64,000 nt of DNA from Apostichopus japonicus (taxonomy: Eukaryota; Echinodermata; Holothuroidea; Aspidochirotida; Stichopodidae): positions 11,139,001 to 11,203,000 of the forward strand of contig NC_092570.1 of assembly GCF_037975245.1 (NCBI RefSeq), given 5' to 3'. Position 1 is the first letter of the stretch. Every line of letters starts with the position of its first letter. Under the pieces are notes generated by a model. The model saw nothing but the letters and a program-made list of their open reading frames with translations, searched no databases and was not told where the DNA came from. Shown here in pieces: positions 39,900 to 54,300 of the stretch. A program made the position numbers and the translations under genes.

Positions 39900-42660
39900 A
39901 TGTGTGATACCGTAAAATCGAATGGGCGATACCGATCAATCGAATGTGCGATACCGATCAGTCGCATGTTCGGTACCGATCAATCGAATGTGCAATACCG
40001 ATCAATCGAAGGTTCGGTACCGATCAATCAAATGTGCGGTACCGATCAATCGAATGTTCAATACCGATCAATCGAATGTGCAATACCGATCAAACGATTA
40101 TTCGGTACCGATCATTCGATTGTTCGGTACCGATCAATCGAATGTGCAATACCGACCAATCGAATGTGCAATACCGATCAATCGATTATTCGGTACCGAT
40201 CAATCGAATGTTCGGTACCGATCAATCGAATGTTCGGTACCGATCGATCGAATGTGCGATACCGATCAATCGAATGTGCGGTACCGATCGATCGAATGTG
40301 TGATACCGATCAATCTAATGTGCGATACCGATCAATCGAATGTTCGGTATCGATCAATTTAATGTGCAATACCGATCAATCGAATGTTCGGTACCGATCA
40401 ATCGAATGTGCGGTACCGATCAATCGAATGTTCAATACCGATCAATCGAATGTGCAATACCGATCAATCGATTATTCGGTACCGATCAATCGAATGTTCG
40501 GTACCGATCGATCGAATGTTCGGTACCGATCGATCGAATGTGTGATACCGATCAATCGAATGTGCGGTACCGATCAATCGAATGTGCAGAACCGATTAAT
40601 CGAATGTTCGGTACCGATCAAACGAACGTTCGGTACCGATCAATCGAATGTGTACTATCGTTAAATCGAATGTGCGGTACCGATCACTCTAATGTGCGGT
40701 ACCGATTAATTGAATGTTCGGTACCGATCAAATAAACGTTCGGTACCGATCAATCGAATGTGTACTATCGTTAAATCGAATGTGCGGTACCGATCACTCG
40801 AATGTTCAATACCGATCATCGAATGTGCAATACCGATCAATCGATTATTGGGTACCGATCAATCGAATGTTCCGTACCGATCAATCGAATGTGTGGTACC
40901 GATCAATCAAAGGTGCGGTACCGATCATTGGAATGTTCGGTACCGATCAATCGAATGTTCGGTACCGATCAATCGAAGGTGCGGTACCGCTCAATCGAAG
41001 ATGCGGTACCGATCCTTTGAAGGTTCGGTACCGATCAATCGAATGTGCGGTACCGATCAATCGAATGTTCAATACCGATCAATCGAATGTGCAATACCGA
41101 TCAATCGATTATTCGGTACCGAACAATCGCATGTTCGGTACCGCTCAATCGAAGATGCGTTACCGATCCTTTGAAGGTTCGGTACCGATCAATCGAATGT
41201 GCGATACCGATTAATCGAATGTTCGGTACCGATAAATCGAATGTGCGATACCGATCAGTCGCATGTTCGGTACCGATCAATCGAATGTGCATTACCGATC
41301 AATCGAAGGTTCGGTACCGATCAATCGAATGTGCGGTACCGATCAATCGAATGTTCAATACCGATCAATCGAATGTGCAATACCGATCAATCGATTATTC
41401 GGTACCGAACAATCGCATGTTCGGTACCGATCAATCGAATGTTCGGTACCGATCGATCGAATGTGTGATACCGATCAATCGAATGTTCGGTACCGATCAA
41501 TCGAACGTGCGGTACCGATCAATCGAAGGTGCGGTACCGATCATTTGAAGGTTCGGTAACGATCAATCGAATGTTTTATACCGATTAATCGAATGTTCGG
41601 TACCGATCAATCGAATGTGTGATACCGTAAAATCGAATGGGCGATACCGATCAATCGAATGTGCGATACCGATCAGTCGCATGTTCGGTACCGATCAATC
41701 GAATGTGCAATACCGATCAATCGAAGGTTCGGTACCGATCAATCAAATGTGCGGTACCGATCAATCGAATATTCAATACCGATCAATCGAATGTGCAATA
41801 CCGATCAAACGATTATTCGGTACCGATCATTCGATTGTTCGGTACCGATCAATCGAATGTGCAATACCGACCAATCGAATGTGCAATACCGATCAATCGA
41901 TTATTCGGTACCGATCAATCGAATGTTCGGTACCGATCAATCGAATGTTCGGTACCGATCGATCGAATGTGCGATACCGATCAATCGAATGTGCGGTACC
42001 GATCGATCGAATGTGTGATACCGATCAATCTAATGTGCGATACCGATCAATCGAATGTTCGGAATCGATCAATTTAATGTGCAATACCGATCAATCGAAT
42101 GTTCGGTACCGATCAATCGAATGTGCGGTACCGATCAATAGAATGTTCAATACCGATCAATCGAATGTGCAATACCGATCAATCGATTATTCGGTACCGA
42201 TCAATCGAATGTTCGGTACCGATCGATCGAATGTTCGGTACCGATCGATCGAATGTGTGATACCGATCAATCGAATGTGCGGTACCGATCAATCGAATGT
42301 GCAGAACCGATTAATCGAATGTTCGGTACCGATCAATCGAATGTGCGGTACCGATCAATCGAATGTTCAATACCGATCAATCGAATGTGCAATACCGATC
42401 AATCGATTATTCGGTACCGATCAATCGAATGTTCGGTACCGATCGATCGAATGTTCGGTACCGATCGATCGAATGTGTGATACCGATCAATCGAATGTGC
42501 GGTACCGATCAATCGAATGTGCAGAACCGATTAATCGAATGTTCGGTACCGATCAAACGAACGTTCGGTACCGATCAATCGAATGTGTACTATCGTTAAA
42601 TCGAATGTGCGGTACCGATCACTCTAATGTGCGGTACCGATTAATTGAATGTTCGGTACC
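39320..42660 (+). repeat. 1,715-bp tandem duplication
   Basis: CGTAAAATCGAATGGG at about 39,912 recurs at about 41,627 (offset 1,715, 78 monomers minus 1 bp). The flanking order matches from about 39,320/41,035. The CGTAAAATCG variant (rather than CGTACAATCG) is specific to this subfamily and recurs at 51,808; at 46,882 it reads CGTAAAATCTAATGGG. Confidence 0.9.
42122..42561 (+). repeat. 220-bp (10-monomer) tandem duplication
   Basis: GATCGATCGAATGTTCGG at 42,221 and 42,441 lies in the same monomer order, copied once. The corresponding place at about 40,500 has only one copy. This lengthens the downstream offset from 1,715 to 1,935. Confidence 0.9.
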
Positions 42661-43399
42661 GATCAAATAAACGTTCGGTACCGATCAATCGAATGTGTAC
42701 TATCGTTAAATCGAATGTGCGGTACCGATCACTCGAATGTTCAATACCGATCATCGAATGTGCAATACCGATCAATCGATTATTGGGTACCGATCAATCG
42801 AATGTTCCGTACCGATCAATCGAATGTGTGGTACCGATCAATCAAAGGTGCGGTACCGATCATTGGAATGTTCGGTACCGATCAATCGAATGTTCGGTAC
42901 CGATCAATCGAAGGTGCGGTACCGCTCAATCGAAGATGCGGTACCGATCCTTTGAAGGTTCGGTACCGATCAATCGAATGTGCGATACCGATCAAACGAT
43001 TATTCGGTACCGATCAATCGAATGTTCGGTACCGATCAATCGAATGTTCGGTACCGATCGATCGAATGTGTCATACCGTTATATCGAATGTGCGGTACCG
43101 ATCAATCGAATGTGCGGAACCGATTAATCGAATGTTCGGTACCGATCAAACGAACGTTCGGTACCGATCAATCGAATGTGTTCTATCATTAAATCGAATG
43201 TTCGGTACCGATCACTCTAATGTTCGATACCGATTAATCGAATGTTCGGTACCGATCAAATGAACGTTCGGTACCGATCAATCGAATGTGTACTATCGTT
43301 AAATCGAATGTTCGGTCCCGTTCAATCGAATGTGCGGATTCGATCAATCGAATTTTCGGTACCGGTCAATCGAATATGCGGTACCGATCAATCGAATGT

Positions 43400-44455
43400 T
43401 CAATACCGATCAATCGAATGTGCAATACCGATCAATCGATTATTCGGTACCGATCAATCGAATGTTCGGTACCGATCAATCGAATGTTCGGTACCGATCG
43501 ATCGAATATGTTTTACCTATCAATCGAACGTGCGATACCGCTCAACCGAATATTCGGTACCGATCAATCGAATGTTCCGTACCGATCAATCGAATGTGCG
43601 GTACCGATCAATCGAAGGTTCGGTTACGATCATTTGAATGTGCGGTACCGATCAATCGAAGGTGCAATACCGATTAATCGAATATTCGGTACCGATCAAT
43701 CGAATGTTCGGTACCGATCAATCGAATATTCGGTACCGATCAATCGAAGGTGCGATACCGATCAATCGAATGTTTGATACCGATCAATCGAATGTTCGGT
43801 ACCGATCGACCGAATGTGTGATATTGATCAATCGAATGTACGATACCGATCAATCGAATGTTAGGTACCGATCAATCGAATGTTTGATACCGATCAATCG
43901 AATGTTCGGTACCGATAAATCGAATGTTTGATACCGATCAATCGAATGTGCAATACCGATCAATCGATTATTCGGTACCGATCAATCGAATGTTCGGTAC
44001 CGATCAATCGAATGTTCGGTACCGATCGATCGAATATGTTTTACCTATCAATCGAACGTGCGATACCGCTCAACCGAATATTCGGTACCGATCAATCGAA
44101 TGTTCCGTACCGATCAATCGAATGTGCGGTACCGATCAATCGAAGGTTCGGTTACGATCATTTGAATGTGCGGTACCGATCAATCGAATGTGCAATACCG
44201 ATTAATCGAATATTCGGTACCGATCAATCGAATGTTCGGTACCGATCAATCGAATATTCGGTACCGATCAATCGAAGGTGCGATACCGATCAATCGAATG
44301 TTTGATACCGATCAATCGAATGTTCGGTACCGATCGACCGAATGTGTGATATTGATCAATCGAATGTACGATACCGATCAATCGAATGTTAGGTACCGAT
44401 CAATCGAATGTGTGATACCGATCAATCGAATGTTCGGTACCGATAAATCGAATGT
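43400..44455 (+). repeat. 528-bp (24-monomer) tandem duplication
   Basis: The TTTTACCTATCAATCGAACG and GGTTACGATCATTTG modules appear twice, 528 bp apart. The same duplication is present at 53,362-54,417 (offset 9,962) but absent from the intervening copy near 49 kb. Confidence 0.9.
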
Positions 44456-46179
44456 TTGATACCGATCAATCGAATGTTCGGTACCGATCGATCGAATGTG
44501 TGATATCGATCAATCGAATGTACGATACCGATCAATCGAATGTTAGGTACCGATCAATCGAATGTGCAATACCGATCAATCGATTGTTCGGTACCGATCA
44601 ATCGAATGTGCGGTACCGATCAATCGAATGTTCAATACCGATCAATCGAATGTGCAATACCGATCAATCGATTATTCGGTACCGATCAATCGAATGTTCT
44701 TACCGATCAATCTAATGTTCGATACCGATCGATCGAATGTGTCATACCGTTATATCGAATGTGCGGTACCGATCAATCGAATGTGCGGAACCGATTAATC
44801 GAATGTTCGGTACCGATCAAACGAACGTTCGGTACCGATCAATCGAATGTGTTCTATCATTAAATCGAATGTGCGGTACCGATCACTCTAATGTGCGATA
44901 CCGATTAATCGAATGTTCGGTACCGATCAAATGAACGTTCGGTACCGATCAATCGAATGTGTACTATCGTTAAATCGAATGTTCGGTCCCGATCAATCGA
45001 ATGTGCGGATTCGATGTATCGAATTTTCGGTACCGGTCAATCGAATATGCGGTACCGATCAATCGAATGTTCAATACCGATCAATCGAATGTGCAATACC
45101 GATCAATCGATTATTCGGTACCGATCAATCGAATTTTCGGTACCGATCGATCGAATATGTTTTACCTATCAATCGAATGTGCGATACCGCTCAACCGAAT
45201 ATTCGGTACCGATCAATCGAATGTTCCGTACCGATCAATCGAATGTGCGGTACCGATTAATCGAAGGTTCGGTTCCGATCATTTAAATGTGCGGTACCGA
45301 TCAATCGAATGTTCGGTACCGATAAATCGAATGTGCGATAACGATCAATCGAATGTTCGGTACCGATCGATCGAATGTGTGATATCGATCAATCGAATGT
45401 ACGATACCGATCAATCGAATGTTAGGTACCGATCAATCGAATGTTTGATACCGATCAATCGAATGTTCGGTACCGATAAATCGAATGTGCGATACCGATC
45501 AATCGAATGTTCGGTACCGATCGATCGAATGTGTGATATCGATCAATCGAATGTACGATACCGATCAATCGAATGTTAGGTACCGATCAATCGAATGTGC
45601 AATACCGATCAATCGATTGTTCGGTACCGATCAATCGAATGTGCGGTACCGATCAATCGAATGTTAGGTACCGATCAATCGAATGTGCAATACCGATCAA
45701 TCGATTGTTCGGTACCGATCAATCGAATGTGCGGTACCGATCAATCGAATGTTCAATACCGATCAATCGAATGTGCAATACCGATCAATCGATTATTCGG
45801 TACAGATCAATCGAATGTTCGGTACCGATCAATCTAATGTTCGATACCGATCGATCGAATGTGTCATACCGTTATATCGAATGTGCGGTACCGATCAATC
45901 GAATGTGCGGAACCGATTAATCGAATGTTCGGTACCGATCAAACGAACGTTCGGTACCGATCAATCGAATGTGTTCTATCATTAAATCGAATGTGCGGTA
46001 CTGATCAATCGAATGTGCGATACCGATTAATCGAATGTTCGGTACCGATAAATCGAATGTGCGATACCGATCAGTCGCATGTTCGGTACCGATCAATCGA
46101 GTGTACATTACCGATCAATCGAAGGTTCGGTACCGATCAATCGAATGTGCGGTACCGATCAATCGAATGTTCAATACCG

Positions 46180-47059
46180 ATCAATCGAATGTGCAATACC
46201 GATCAATCGATTATTCGGTACCGAACAATCGCATGTTCGGTACCGATCAATCGAATGTTCGGTACCGATCGATCGAATGTGTGATACCGATCAATCGAAT
46301 GTTCGGTACCGATCAATCGAACGTGCGGTACCGATCAATCGAAGGTGCGGTACCGATCATTTGAAGGTTCGGTAACGATCAATCGAATGTTTTATACCGA
46401 TTAATCGAATGTTCGGTACCGATCAATCGAATGTGTGATACCGTACAATCGAATGGGCGATACCGATCAATCGAATGTGCGATACCGATCAGTCGCATGT
46501 TCGGTACCGATCAATCGAATGTGCAATACCGATCAAACGATTATTCGGTACCGATCAATCGAATGTTCGGTACCGATCAATCGAATGTTCGGTACCGATC
46601 GATCGAATGTTCAATACCGATCAATCGAATGTGCAATACCGATCAATCGATTATTCGGTACCGAACAATCGCATGTTCGGTACCGATCAATCGAATGTTC
46701 GGTACCGATCGATCGAATGTGTGATACCGATCAATCGAATGTTCGGTACCGATCAATCGAACGTGCGGTACCGATCAATCGAAGGTGCGGTACCGATCAT
46801 TTGAAGGTTCGGTAACGATCAATCGAATGTTTTTAACCGATTAATCGAATGTTCGGTACCGATCAATCGAATGTGTGATACCGTAAAATCTAATGGGCGA
46901 TACCGATCAATCGAATGTGCGATACCGATCAGTCGCATGTTCGGTACCGATCAATCGAATGTGCAATACCGATCAATCGAAGGTTCGGTACCGATCAATC
47001 AAATGTGCGGTACCGATCAATCGAATGTTCAATACCGATCAATCGAATGTGCAATACCG
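46180..47059 (+). repeat. 440-bp (20-monomer) tandem duplication
   Basis: The run from GAACAATCGCATGTTCGG through GGTAACGATC to the CGTA(C/A)AATC module occurs twice, 440 bp apart. The first copy has CGTACAATCGAATGGG and the second CGTAAAATCTAATGGG. The same pair recurs near 51,106-51,985. Confidence 0.85.
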
Positions 47060-50000
47060 ATCAAACGATTATTCGGTACCGATCATTCGATTGTTCGGTA
47101 CCGATCAATCGAATGTGCAATACCGACCAATCGAATGTGCAATACCGATCAATCGATTATTCGGTACCGATCAATCGAATGTTCGGTACCGATCAATCGA
47201 ATGTTCGGTACCGATCGATCGAATGTGCGATACCGATCAATCGAATGTGCGGTACCGATCGATCGAATGTGTGATACCGATCAATCTAATGTGCGATACC
47301 GATCAATCGAATGTTCGGTATCGATCAATTTAATGTGCAATACCGATCAATCGAATGTTCGGTACCGATCAATCGAATGTGCGGTACCGATCAATCGAAT
47401 GTTCAATACCGATCAATCGAATGTGCAATACCGATCAATCGATTATTCGGTACCGATCAATCGAATGTTCGGTACCGATCGATCGAATGTTCGGTACCGA
47501 TCGATCGAATGTGTGATACCGATCAATCGAATGTGCGGTACCGATCAATCGAATGTGCAGAACCGATTAATCGAATGTTCGGTACCGATCAAACGAACGT
47601 TCGGTACCGATCAATCGAATGTGTACTATCGTTAAATCGAATGTGCGGTACCGATCACTCTAATGTGCGGTACCGATTAATTGAATGTTCGGTACCGATC
47701 AAATAAACGTTCGGTACCGATCAATCGAATGTGTACTATCGTTAAATCGAATGTGCGGTACCGATCACTCGAATGTTCAATACCGATCATCGAATGTGCA
47801 ATACCGATCAATCGATTATTGGGTACCGATCAATCGAATGTTCCGTACCGATCAATCGAATGTTCCGTACCGATCAATCAAAGGTGCGGTACCGATCATT
47901 GGAATGTTCGGTACCGATCAATCGAATGTTCGGTACCGATCAATCGAAGGTGCGGTACCGCTCAATCGAAGATGCGGTACCGATCCTTTGAAGGTTCGGT
48001 ACCGATCAATCGAATGTGCGAAACCGATCAAACGATTATTCGGTACCGATCAATCGAATGTTCGGTACCGATCAATCGAATGTTCGGTACCGATCGATCG
48101 AATGTGTCATACCGTTATATCGAATGTGCGGTACCGATCAATCGAATGTGCGGAACCGATTAATCGAATGTTCGGTACCGATCAAACGAACGTTCGGTAC
48201 CGATCAATCGAATGTGTTCTATCATTAAATCGAATGTTCGGTACCGATCACTCTAATGTTCGATACCGATTAATCGAATGTTCGGTACCGATCAAATGAA
48301 CGTTCGGTACCGATCAATCGAATGTGTACTATCGTTAAATCGAATGTTCGGTCCCGTTCAATCGAATGTGCGGATTCGATCAATCGAATTTTCGGTACCG
48401 GTCAATCGAATATGCGGTACCGATCAATCGAATGTTCAATACCGATCAATCGAATGTGCAATACCGATCAATCGATTATTCGGTACCGATCAATCGAATG
48501 TTCGGTACCGATCAATCGAATGTTCGGTACCGATCGATCGAATATGTTTTACCTATCAATCGAACGTGCGATACCGCTCAACCGAATATTCGGTACCGAT
48601 CAATCGAATGTTCCGTACCGATCAATCGAATGTGCGGTACCGATCAATCGAATGTGCGGAACCGATTAATCGAATGTTCGGTACCGATCAAACGAACGTT
48701 CGGTACCGATCAATCGAATGTGTTCTATCATTAAATCGAATGTTCGGTACCGATCACTCTAATGTTCGATACCGATTAATCGAATGTTCGGTACCGATCA
48801 AATGAACGTTCGGTACCGATCAATCGAATGTGTACTATCGTTAAATCGAATGTTCGGTCCCGTTCAATCGAATGTGCGGATTCGATCAATCGAATTTTCG
48901 GTACCGGTCAATCGAATATGCGGTACCGATCAATCGAATGTTCAATACCGATCAATCGAATGTGCAATACCGATCAATCGATTATTCGGTACCGATCAAT
49001 CGAATGTTCGGTACCGATCAATCGAATGTTCGGTACCGATCGATCGAATATGTTTTACCTATCAATCGAACGTGCGATACCGCTCAACCGAATATTCGGT
49101 ACCGATCAATCGAATGTTCCGTACCGATCAATCGAATGTGCGGTACCGATCAATCGAAGGTTCGGTTACGATCATTTGAATGTGCGGTACCGATCAATCG
49201 AATGTGCAATACCGATTAATCGAATATTCGGTACCGATCAATCGAATGTTCGGTACCGATCAATCGAATATTCGGTACCGATCAATCGAAGGTGCGATAC
49301 CGATCAATCGAATGTTTGATACCGATCAATCGAATGTTCGGTACCGATCGACCGAATGTGTGATATTGATCAATCGAATGTACGATACCGATCAATCGAA
49401 TGTTAGGTACCGATCAATCGAATGTTTGATACCGATCAATCGAATGTTCGGTACCGATAAATCGAATGTTTGATACCGATCAATCGAATGTTCGGTACCG
49501 ATCGATCGAATGTGTGATATCGATCAATCGAATGTACGATATCGATCAATCGAATGTTAGGTACCGATCAATCGAATGTGCAATACCGATCAATCGATTG
49601 TTCGGTACCGATCAATCGAATGTGCGGTACCGATCAATCGAATGTTCAATACCGATCAATCGAATGTGCAATACCGATCAATCGATTATTCGGTACCGAT
49701 CAATCGAATGTTCTTACCGATCAATCTAATGTTCGATACCGATCGATCGAATGTGTCATACCGTTATATCGAATGTGCGGTACCGATCAATCGAATGTGC
49801 GGAACCGATTAATCGAATGTTCGGTACCGATCAAACGAACGTTCGGTACCGATCAATCGAATGTGTTCTATCATTAAATCGAATGTGCGGTACCGATCAC
49901 TCTAATGTGCGATACCGATTAATCGAATGTTCGGTACCGATCAAATGAACGTTCGGTACCGATCAATCGAATGTGTACTATCGTTAAATCGAATGTTCGG

Positions 50001-51356
50001 TCCCGATCAATCGAATGTGCGGATTCGATGTATCGAATTTTCGGTACCGGTCAATCGAATATGCGGTACCGATCAATCGAATGTTCAATACCGATCAATC
50101 GAATGTGCAATACCGATCAATCGATTATTCGGTACCGATCAATCGAATTTTCGGTACCGATCGATCGAATATGTTTTACCTATCAATCGAATGTGCGATA
50201 CCGCTCAACCGAATATTCGGTACCGATCAATCGAATGTTCCGTACCGATCAATCGAATGTGCGGTACCGATTAATCGAAGGTTCGGTTCCGATCATTTAA
50301 ATGTGCGGTACCGATCAATGGAATGTTCGGTACCGATAAATCGAATGTGCGATAACGATCAATCGAATGTTCGGTACCGATCGATCGAATGTGTGATATC
50401 GATCAATCGAATGTACGATACCGATCAATCGAATGTTAGGTACCGATCAATCGAATGTTTGATACCGATCAATCGAATGTTCGGTACCGATAAATCGAAT
50501 GTGCGATACCGATCAATCGAATGTTCGGTACCGATCGATCGAATGTGTGATATCGATCAATCGAATGTACGATACCGATCAATCGAATGTTAGGTACCGA
50601 TCAATCGAATGTGCAATACCGATCAATCGATTGTTCGGTACCGATCAATCGAATGTGCGGTACCGATCAATCGAATGTTCAATACCGATCAATCGAATGT
50701 GCAATACCGATCAATCGATTATTCGGTACAGATCAATCGAATGTTCGGTACCGATCAATCTAATGTTCGATACCGATCGATCGAATGTGTCATACCGTTA
50801 TATCGAATGTGCGGTACCGATCAATCGAATGTGCGGAACCGATTAATCGAATGTTCGGTACCGATCAAACGAACGTTCGGTACCGATCAATCGAATGTGT
50901 TCTATCATTAAATCGAATGTGCGGTACCGATCAATCGAATGTGCGATACCGATTAATCGAATGTTCGGTACCGATAAATCGAATGTGCGATACCGATCAG
51001 TCGCATGTTCGGTACCGATCAATCGAGTGTACATTACCGATCAATCGAAGGTTCGGTATCGATCAATCGAATGTGCGGTACCGATCAATCGAATGTTCAA
51101 TACCGATCAATCGAATGTGCAATACCGATCAATCGATTATTCGGTACCGAACAATCGCATGTTCGGTACCGATCAATCGAATGTTCGGTACCGATCGATC
51201 GAATGTGTGATACCGATCAATCGAATGTTCGGTACCGATCAATCGAACGTGCGGTACCGATCAATCGAAGGTGCGGTACCGATCATTTGAAGGTTCGGTA
51301 ACGATCAATCGAATGTTTTATACCGATTAATCGAATGTTCGGTACCGATCAATCGA
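46431..51356 (+). repeat. Family-G super-repeat, 4,926 bp
   Basis: Delimited by the GTGATACCGTACAATCG module at 46,431 and 51,357. 4,926 is 224 monomers minus 2 bp, matching the one CGATCATCG and one GTTCTTACC monomer it contains. Most of its monomer order repeats in the next unit, with scattered differences such as TGCGAAACCG at 48,018. Confidence 0.87.
48125..49136 (+). repeat. 506-bp (23-monomer) tandem duplication
   Basis: GGAACCGATTAATCG at about 48,151 and 48,657 starts two matching runs through TTCTATCATTAAATCG, GGTCCCGTTC and TTTTACCTATCAATCG. It is absent from the paralogous positions near 43 kb and 53 kb, so it is private to this unit. Confidence 0.9.
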
Positions 51357-54300
51357 ATGTGTGATACCGTACAATCGAATGGGCGATACCGATCAATCGA
51401 ATGTGCGATACCGATCAGTCGCATGTTCGGTACCGATCAATCGAATGTGCAATACCGATCAAACGATTATTCGGTACCGATCAATCGAATGTTCGGTACC
51501 GATCAATCGAATGTTCGGTACCGATCGATCGAATGTTCAATACCGATCAATCGAATGTGCAATACCGATCAATCGATTATTCGGTACCGAACAATCGCAT
51601 GTTCGGTACCGATCAATCGAATGTTCGGTACCGATCGATCGAATGTGTGATACCGATCAATCGAATGTTCGGTACCGATCAATCGAACGTGCGGTACCGA
51701 TCAATCGAAGGTGCGGTACCGATCATTTGAAGGTTCGGTAACGATCAATCGAATGTTTTATACCGATTAATCGAATGTTCGGTACCGATCAATCGAATGT
51801 GTGATACCGTAAAATCGAATGGGCGATACCGATCAATCGAATGTGCGATACCGATCAGTCGCATGTTCGGTACCGATCAATCGAATGTGCAATACCGATC
51901 AATCGAAGGTTCGGTACCGATCAATCAAATGTGCGGTACCGATCAATCGAATGTTCAATACCGATCAATCGAATGTGCAATACCGATCAAACGATTATTC
52001 GGTACCGATCATTCGATTGTTCGGTACCGATCAATCGAATGTGCAATACCGACCAATCGAATGTGCAATACCGATCAATCGATTATTCGGTACCGATCAA
52101 TCGAATGTTCGGTACCGATCAATCGAATGTTCGGTACCGATCGATCGAATGTGCGATACCGATCAATCGAATGTGCGGTACCGATCGATCGAATGTGTGA
52201 TACCGATCAATCTAATGTGCGATACCGATCAATCGAATGTTCGGTATCGATCAATTTAATGTGCAATACCGATCAATCGAATGTTCGGTACCGATCAATC
52301 GAATGTGCGGTACCGATCAATCGAATGTTCAATACCGATCAATCGAATGTGCAATACCGATCAATCGATTATTCGGTACCGAGCAATCGAATGTTCGGTA
52401 CCGATCGATCGAATGTTCGGTACCGATCGATCGAATGTGTGATACCGATCAATCGAATGTGCGGTACCGATCAATCGAATGTGCAGAACCGATTAATCGA
52501 ATGTTCGGTACCGATCAAACGAACGTTCGGTACCGATCAATCGAATGTGTACTATCGTTAAATCGAATGTGCGGTACCGATCACTCTAATGTGCGGTACC
52601 GATTAATTGAATGTTCGGTACCGATCAAATAAACGTTCGGTACCGATCAATCGAATGTGTACTATCGTTAAATCGAATGTGCGGTACCGATCACTCGAAT
52701 GTTCAATACCGATCATCGAATGTGCAATACCGATCAATCGATTATTGGGTACCGATCAATCGAATGTTCCGTACCGATCAATCGAATGTGTGGTACCGAT
52801 CAATCAAAGGTGCGGTACCGATCATTGGAATGTTCGGTACCGATCAATCGAATGTTCGGTACCGATCAATCGAAGGTGCGGTACCGCTCAATCGAAGATG
52901 CGGTACCGATCCTTTGAAGGTTCGGTACCGATCAATCGAATGTGCGATACCGATCAAACGATTATTCGGTACCGATCAATCGAATGTTCGGTACCGATCA
53001 ATCGAATGTTCGGTACCGATCGATCGAATGTGTCATACCGTTATATCGAATGTGCGGTACCGATCAATCGAATGTGCGGAACCGATTAATCGAATGTTCG
53101 GTACCGATCAAACGAACGTTCGGTACCGATCAATCGAATGTGTTCTATCATTAAATCGAATGTTCGGTACCGATCACTCTAATGTTCGATACCGATTAAT
53201 CGAATGTTCGGTACCGATCAAATGAACGTTCGGTACCGATCAATCGAATGTGTACTATCGTTAAATCGAATGTTCGGTCCCGTTCAATCGAATGTGCGGA
53301 TTCGATCAATCGAATTTTCGGTACCGGTCAATCGAATATGCGGTACCGATCAATCGAATGTTCAATACCGATCAATCGAATGTGCAATACCGATCAATCG
53401 ATTATTCGGTACCGATCAATCGAATGTTCGGTACCGATCAATCGAATGTTCGGTACCGATCGATCGAATATGTTTTACCTATCAATCGAACGTGCGATAC
53501 CGCTCAACCGAATATTCGGTACCGATCAATCGAATGTTCCGTACCGATCAATCGAATGTGCGGTACCGATCAATCGAAGGTTCGGTTACGATCATTTGAA
53601 TGTGCGGTACCGATCAATCGAAGGTGCAATACCGATTAATCGAATATTCGGTACCGATCAATCGAATGTTCGGTACCGATCAATCGAATATTCGGTACCG
53701 ATCAATCGAAGGTGCGATACCGATCAATCGAATGTTTGATACCGATCAATCGAATGTTCGGTACCGATCGACCGAATGTGTGATATTGATCAATCGAATG
53801 TACGATACCGATCAATCGAATGTTAGGTACCGATCAATCGAATGTTTGATACCGATCAATCGAATGTTCGGTACCGATAAATCGAATGTTTGATACCGAT
53901 CAATCGAATGTGCAATACCGATCAATCGATTATTCGGTACCGATCAATCGAATGTTCGGTACCGATCAATCGAATGTTCGGTACCGATCGATCGAATATG
54001 TTTTACCTATCAATCGAACGTGCGATACCGCTCAACCGAATATTCGGTACCGATCAATCGAATGTTCCGTACCGATCAATCGAATGTGCGGTACCGATCA
54101 ATCGAAGGTTCGGTTACGATCATTTGAATGTGCGGTACCGATCAATCGAATGTGCAATACCGATTAATCGAATATTCGGAACCGATCAATCGAATGTTCG
54201 GTACCGATCAATCGAATATTCGGTACCGATCAATCGAAGGTGCGATACCGATCAATCGAATGTTTGATACCGATCAATCGAATGTTCGGTACCGATCGAC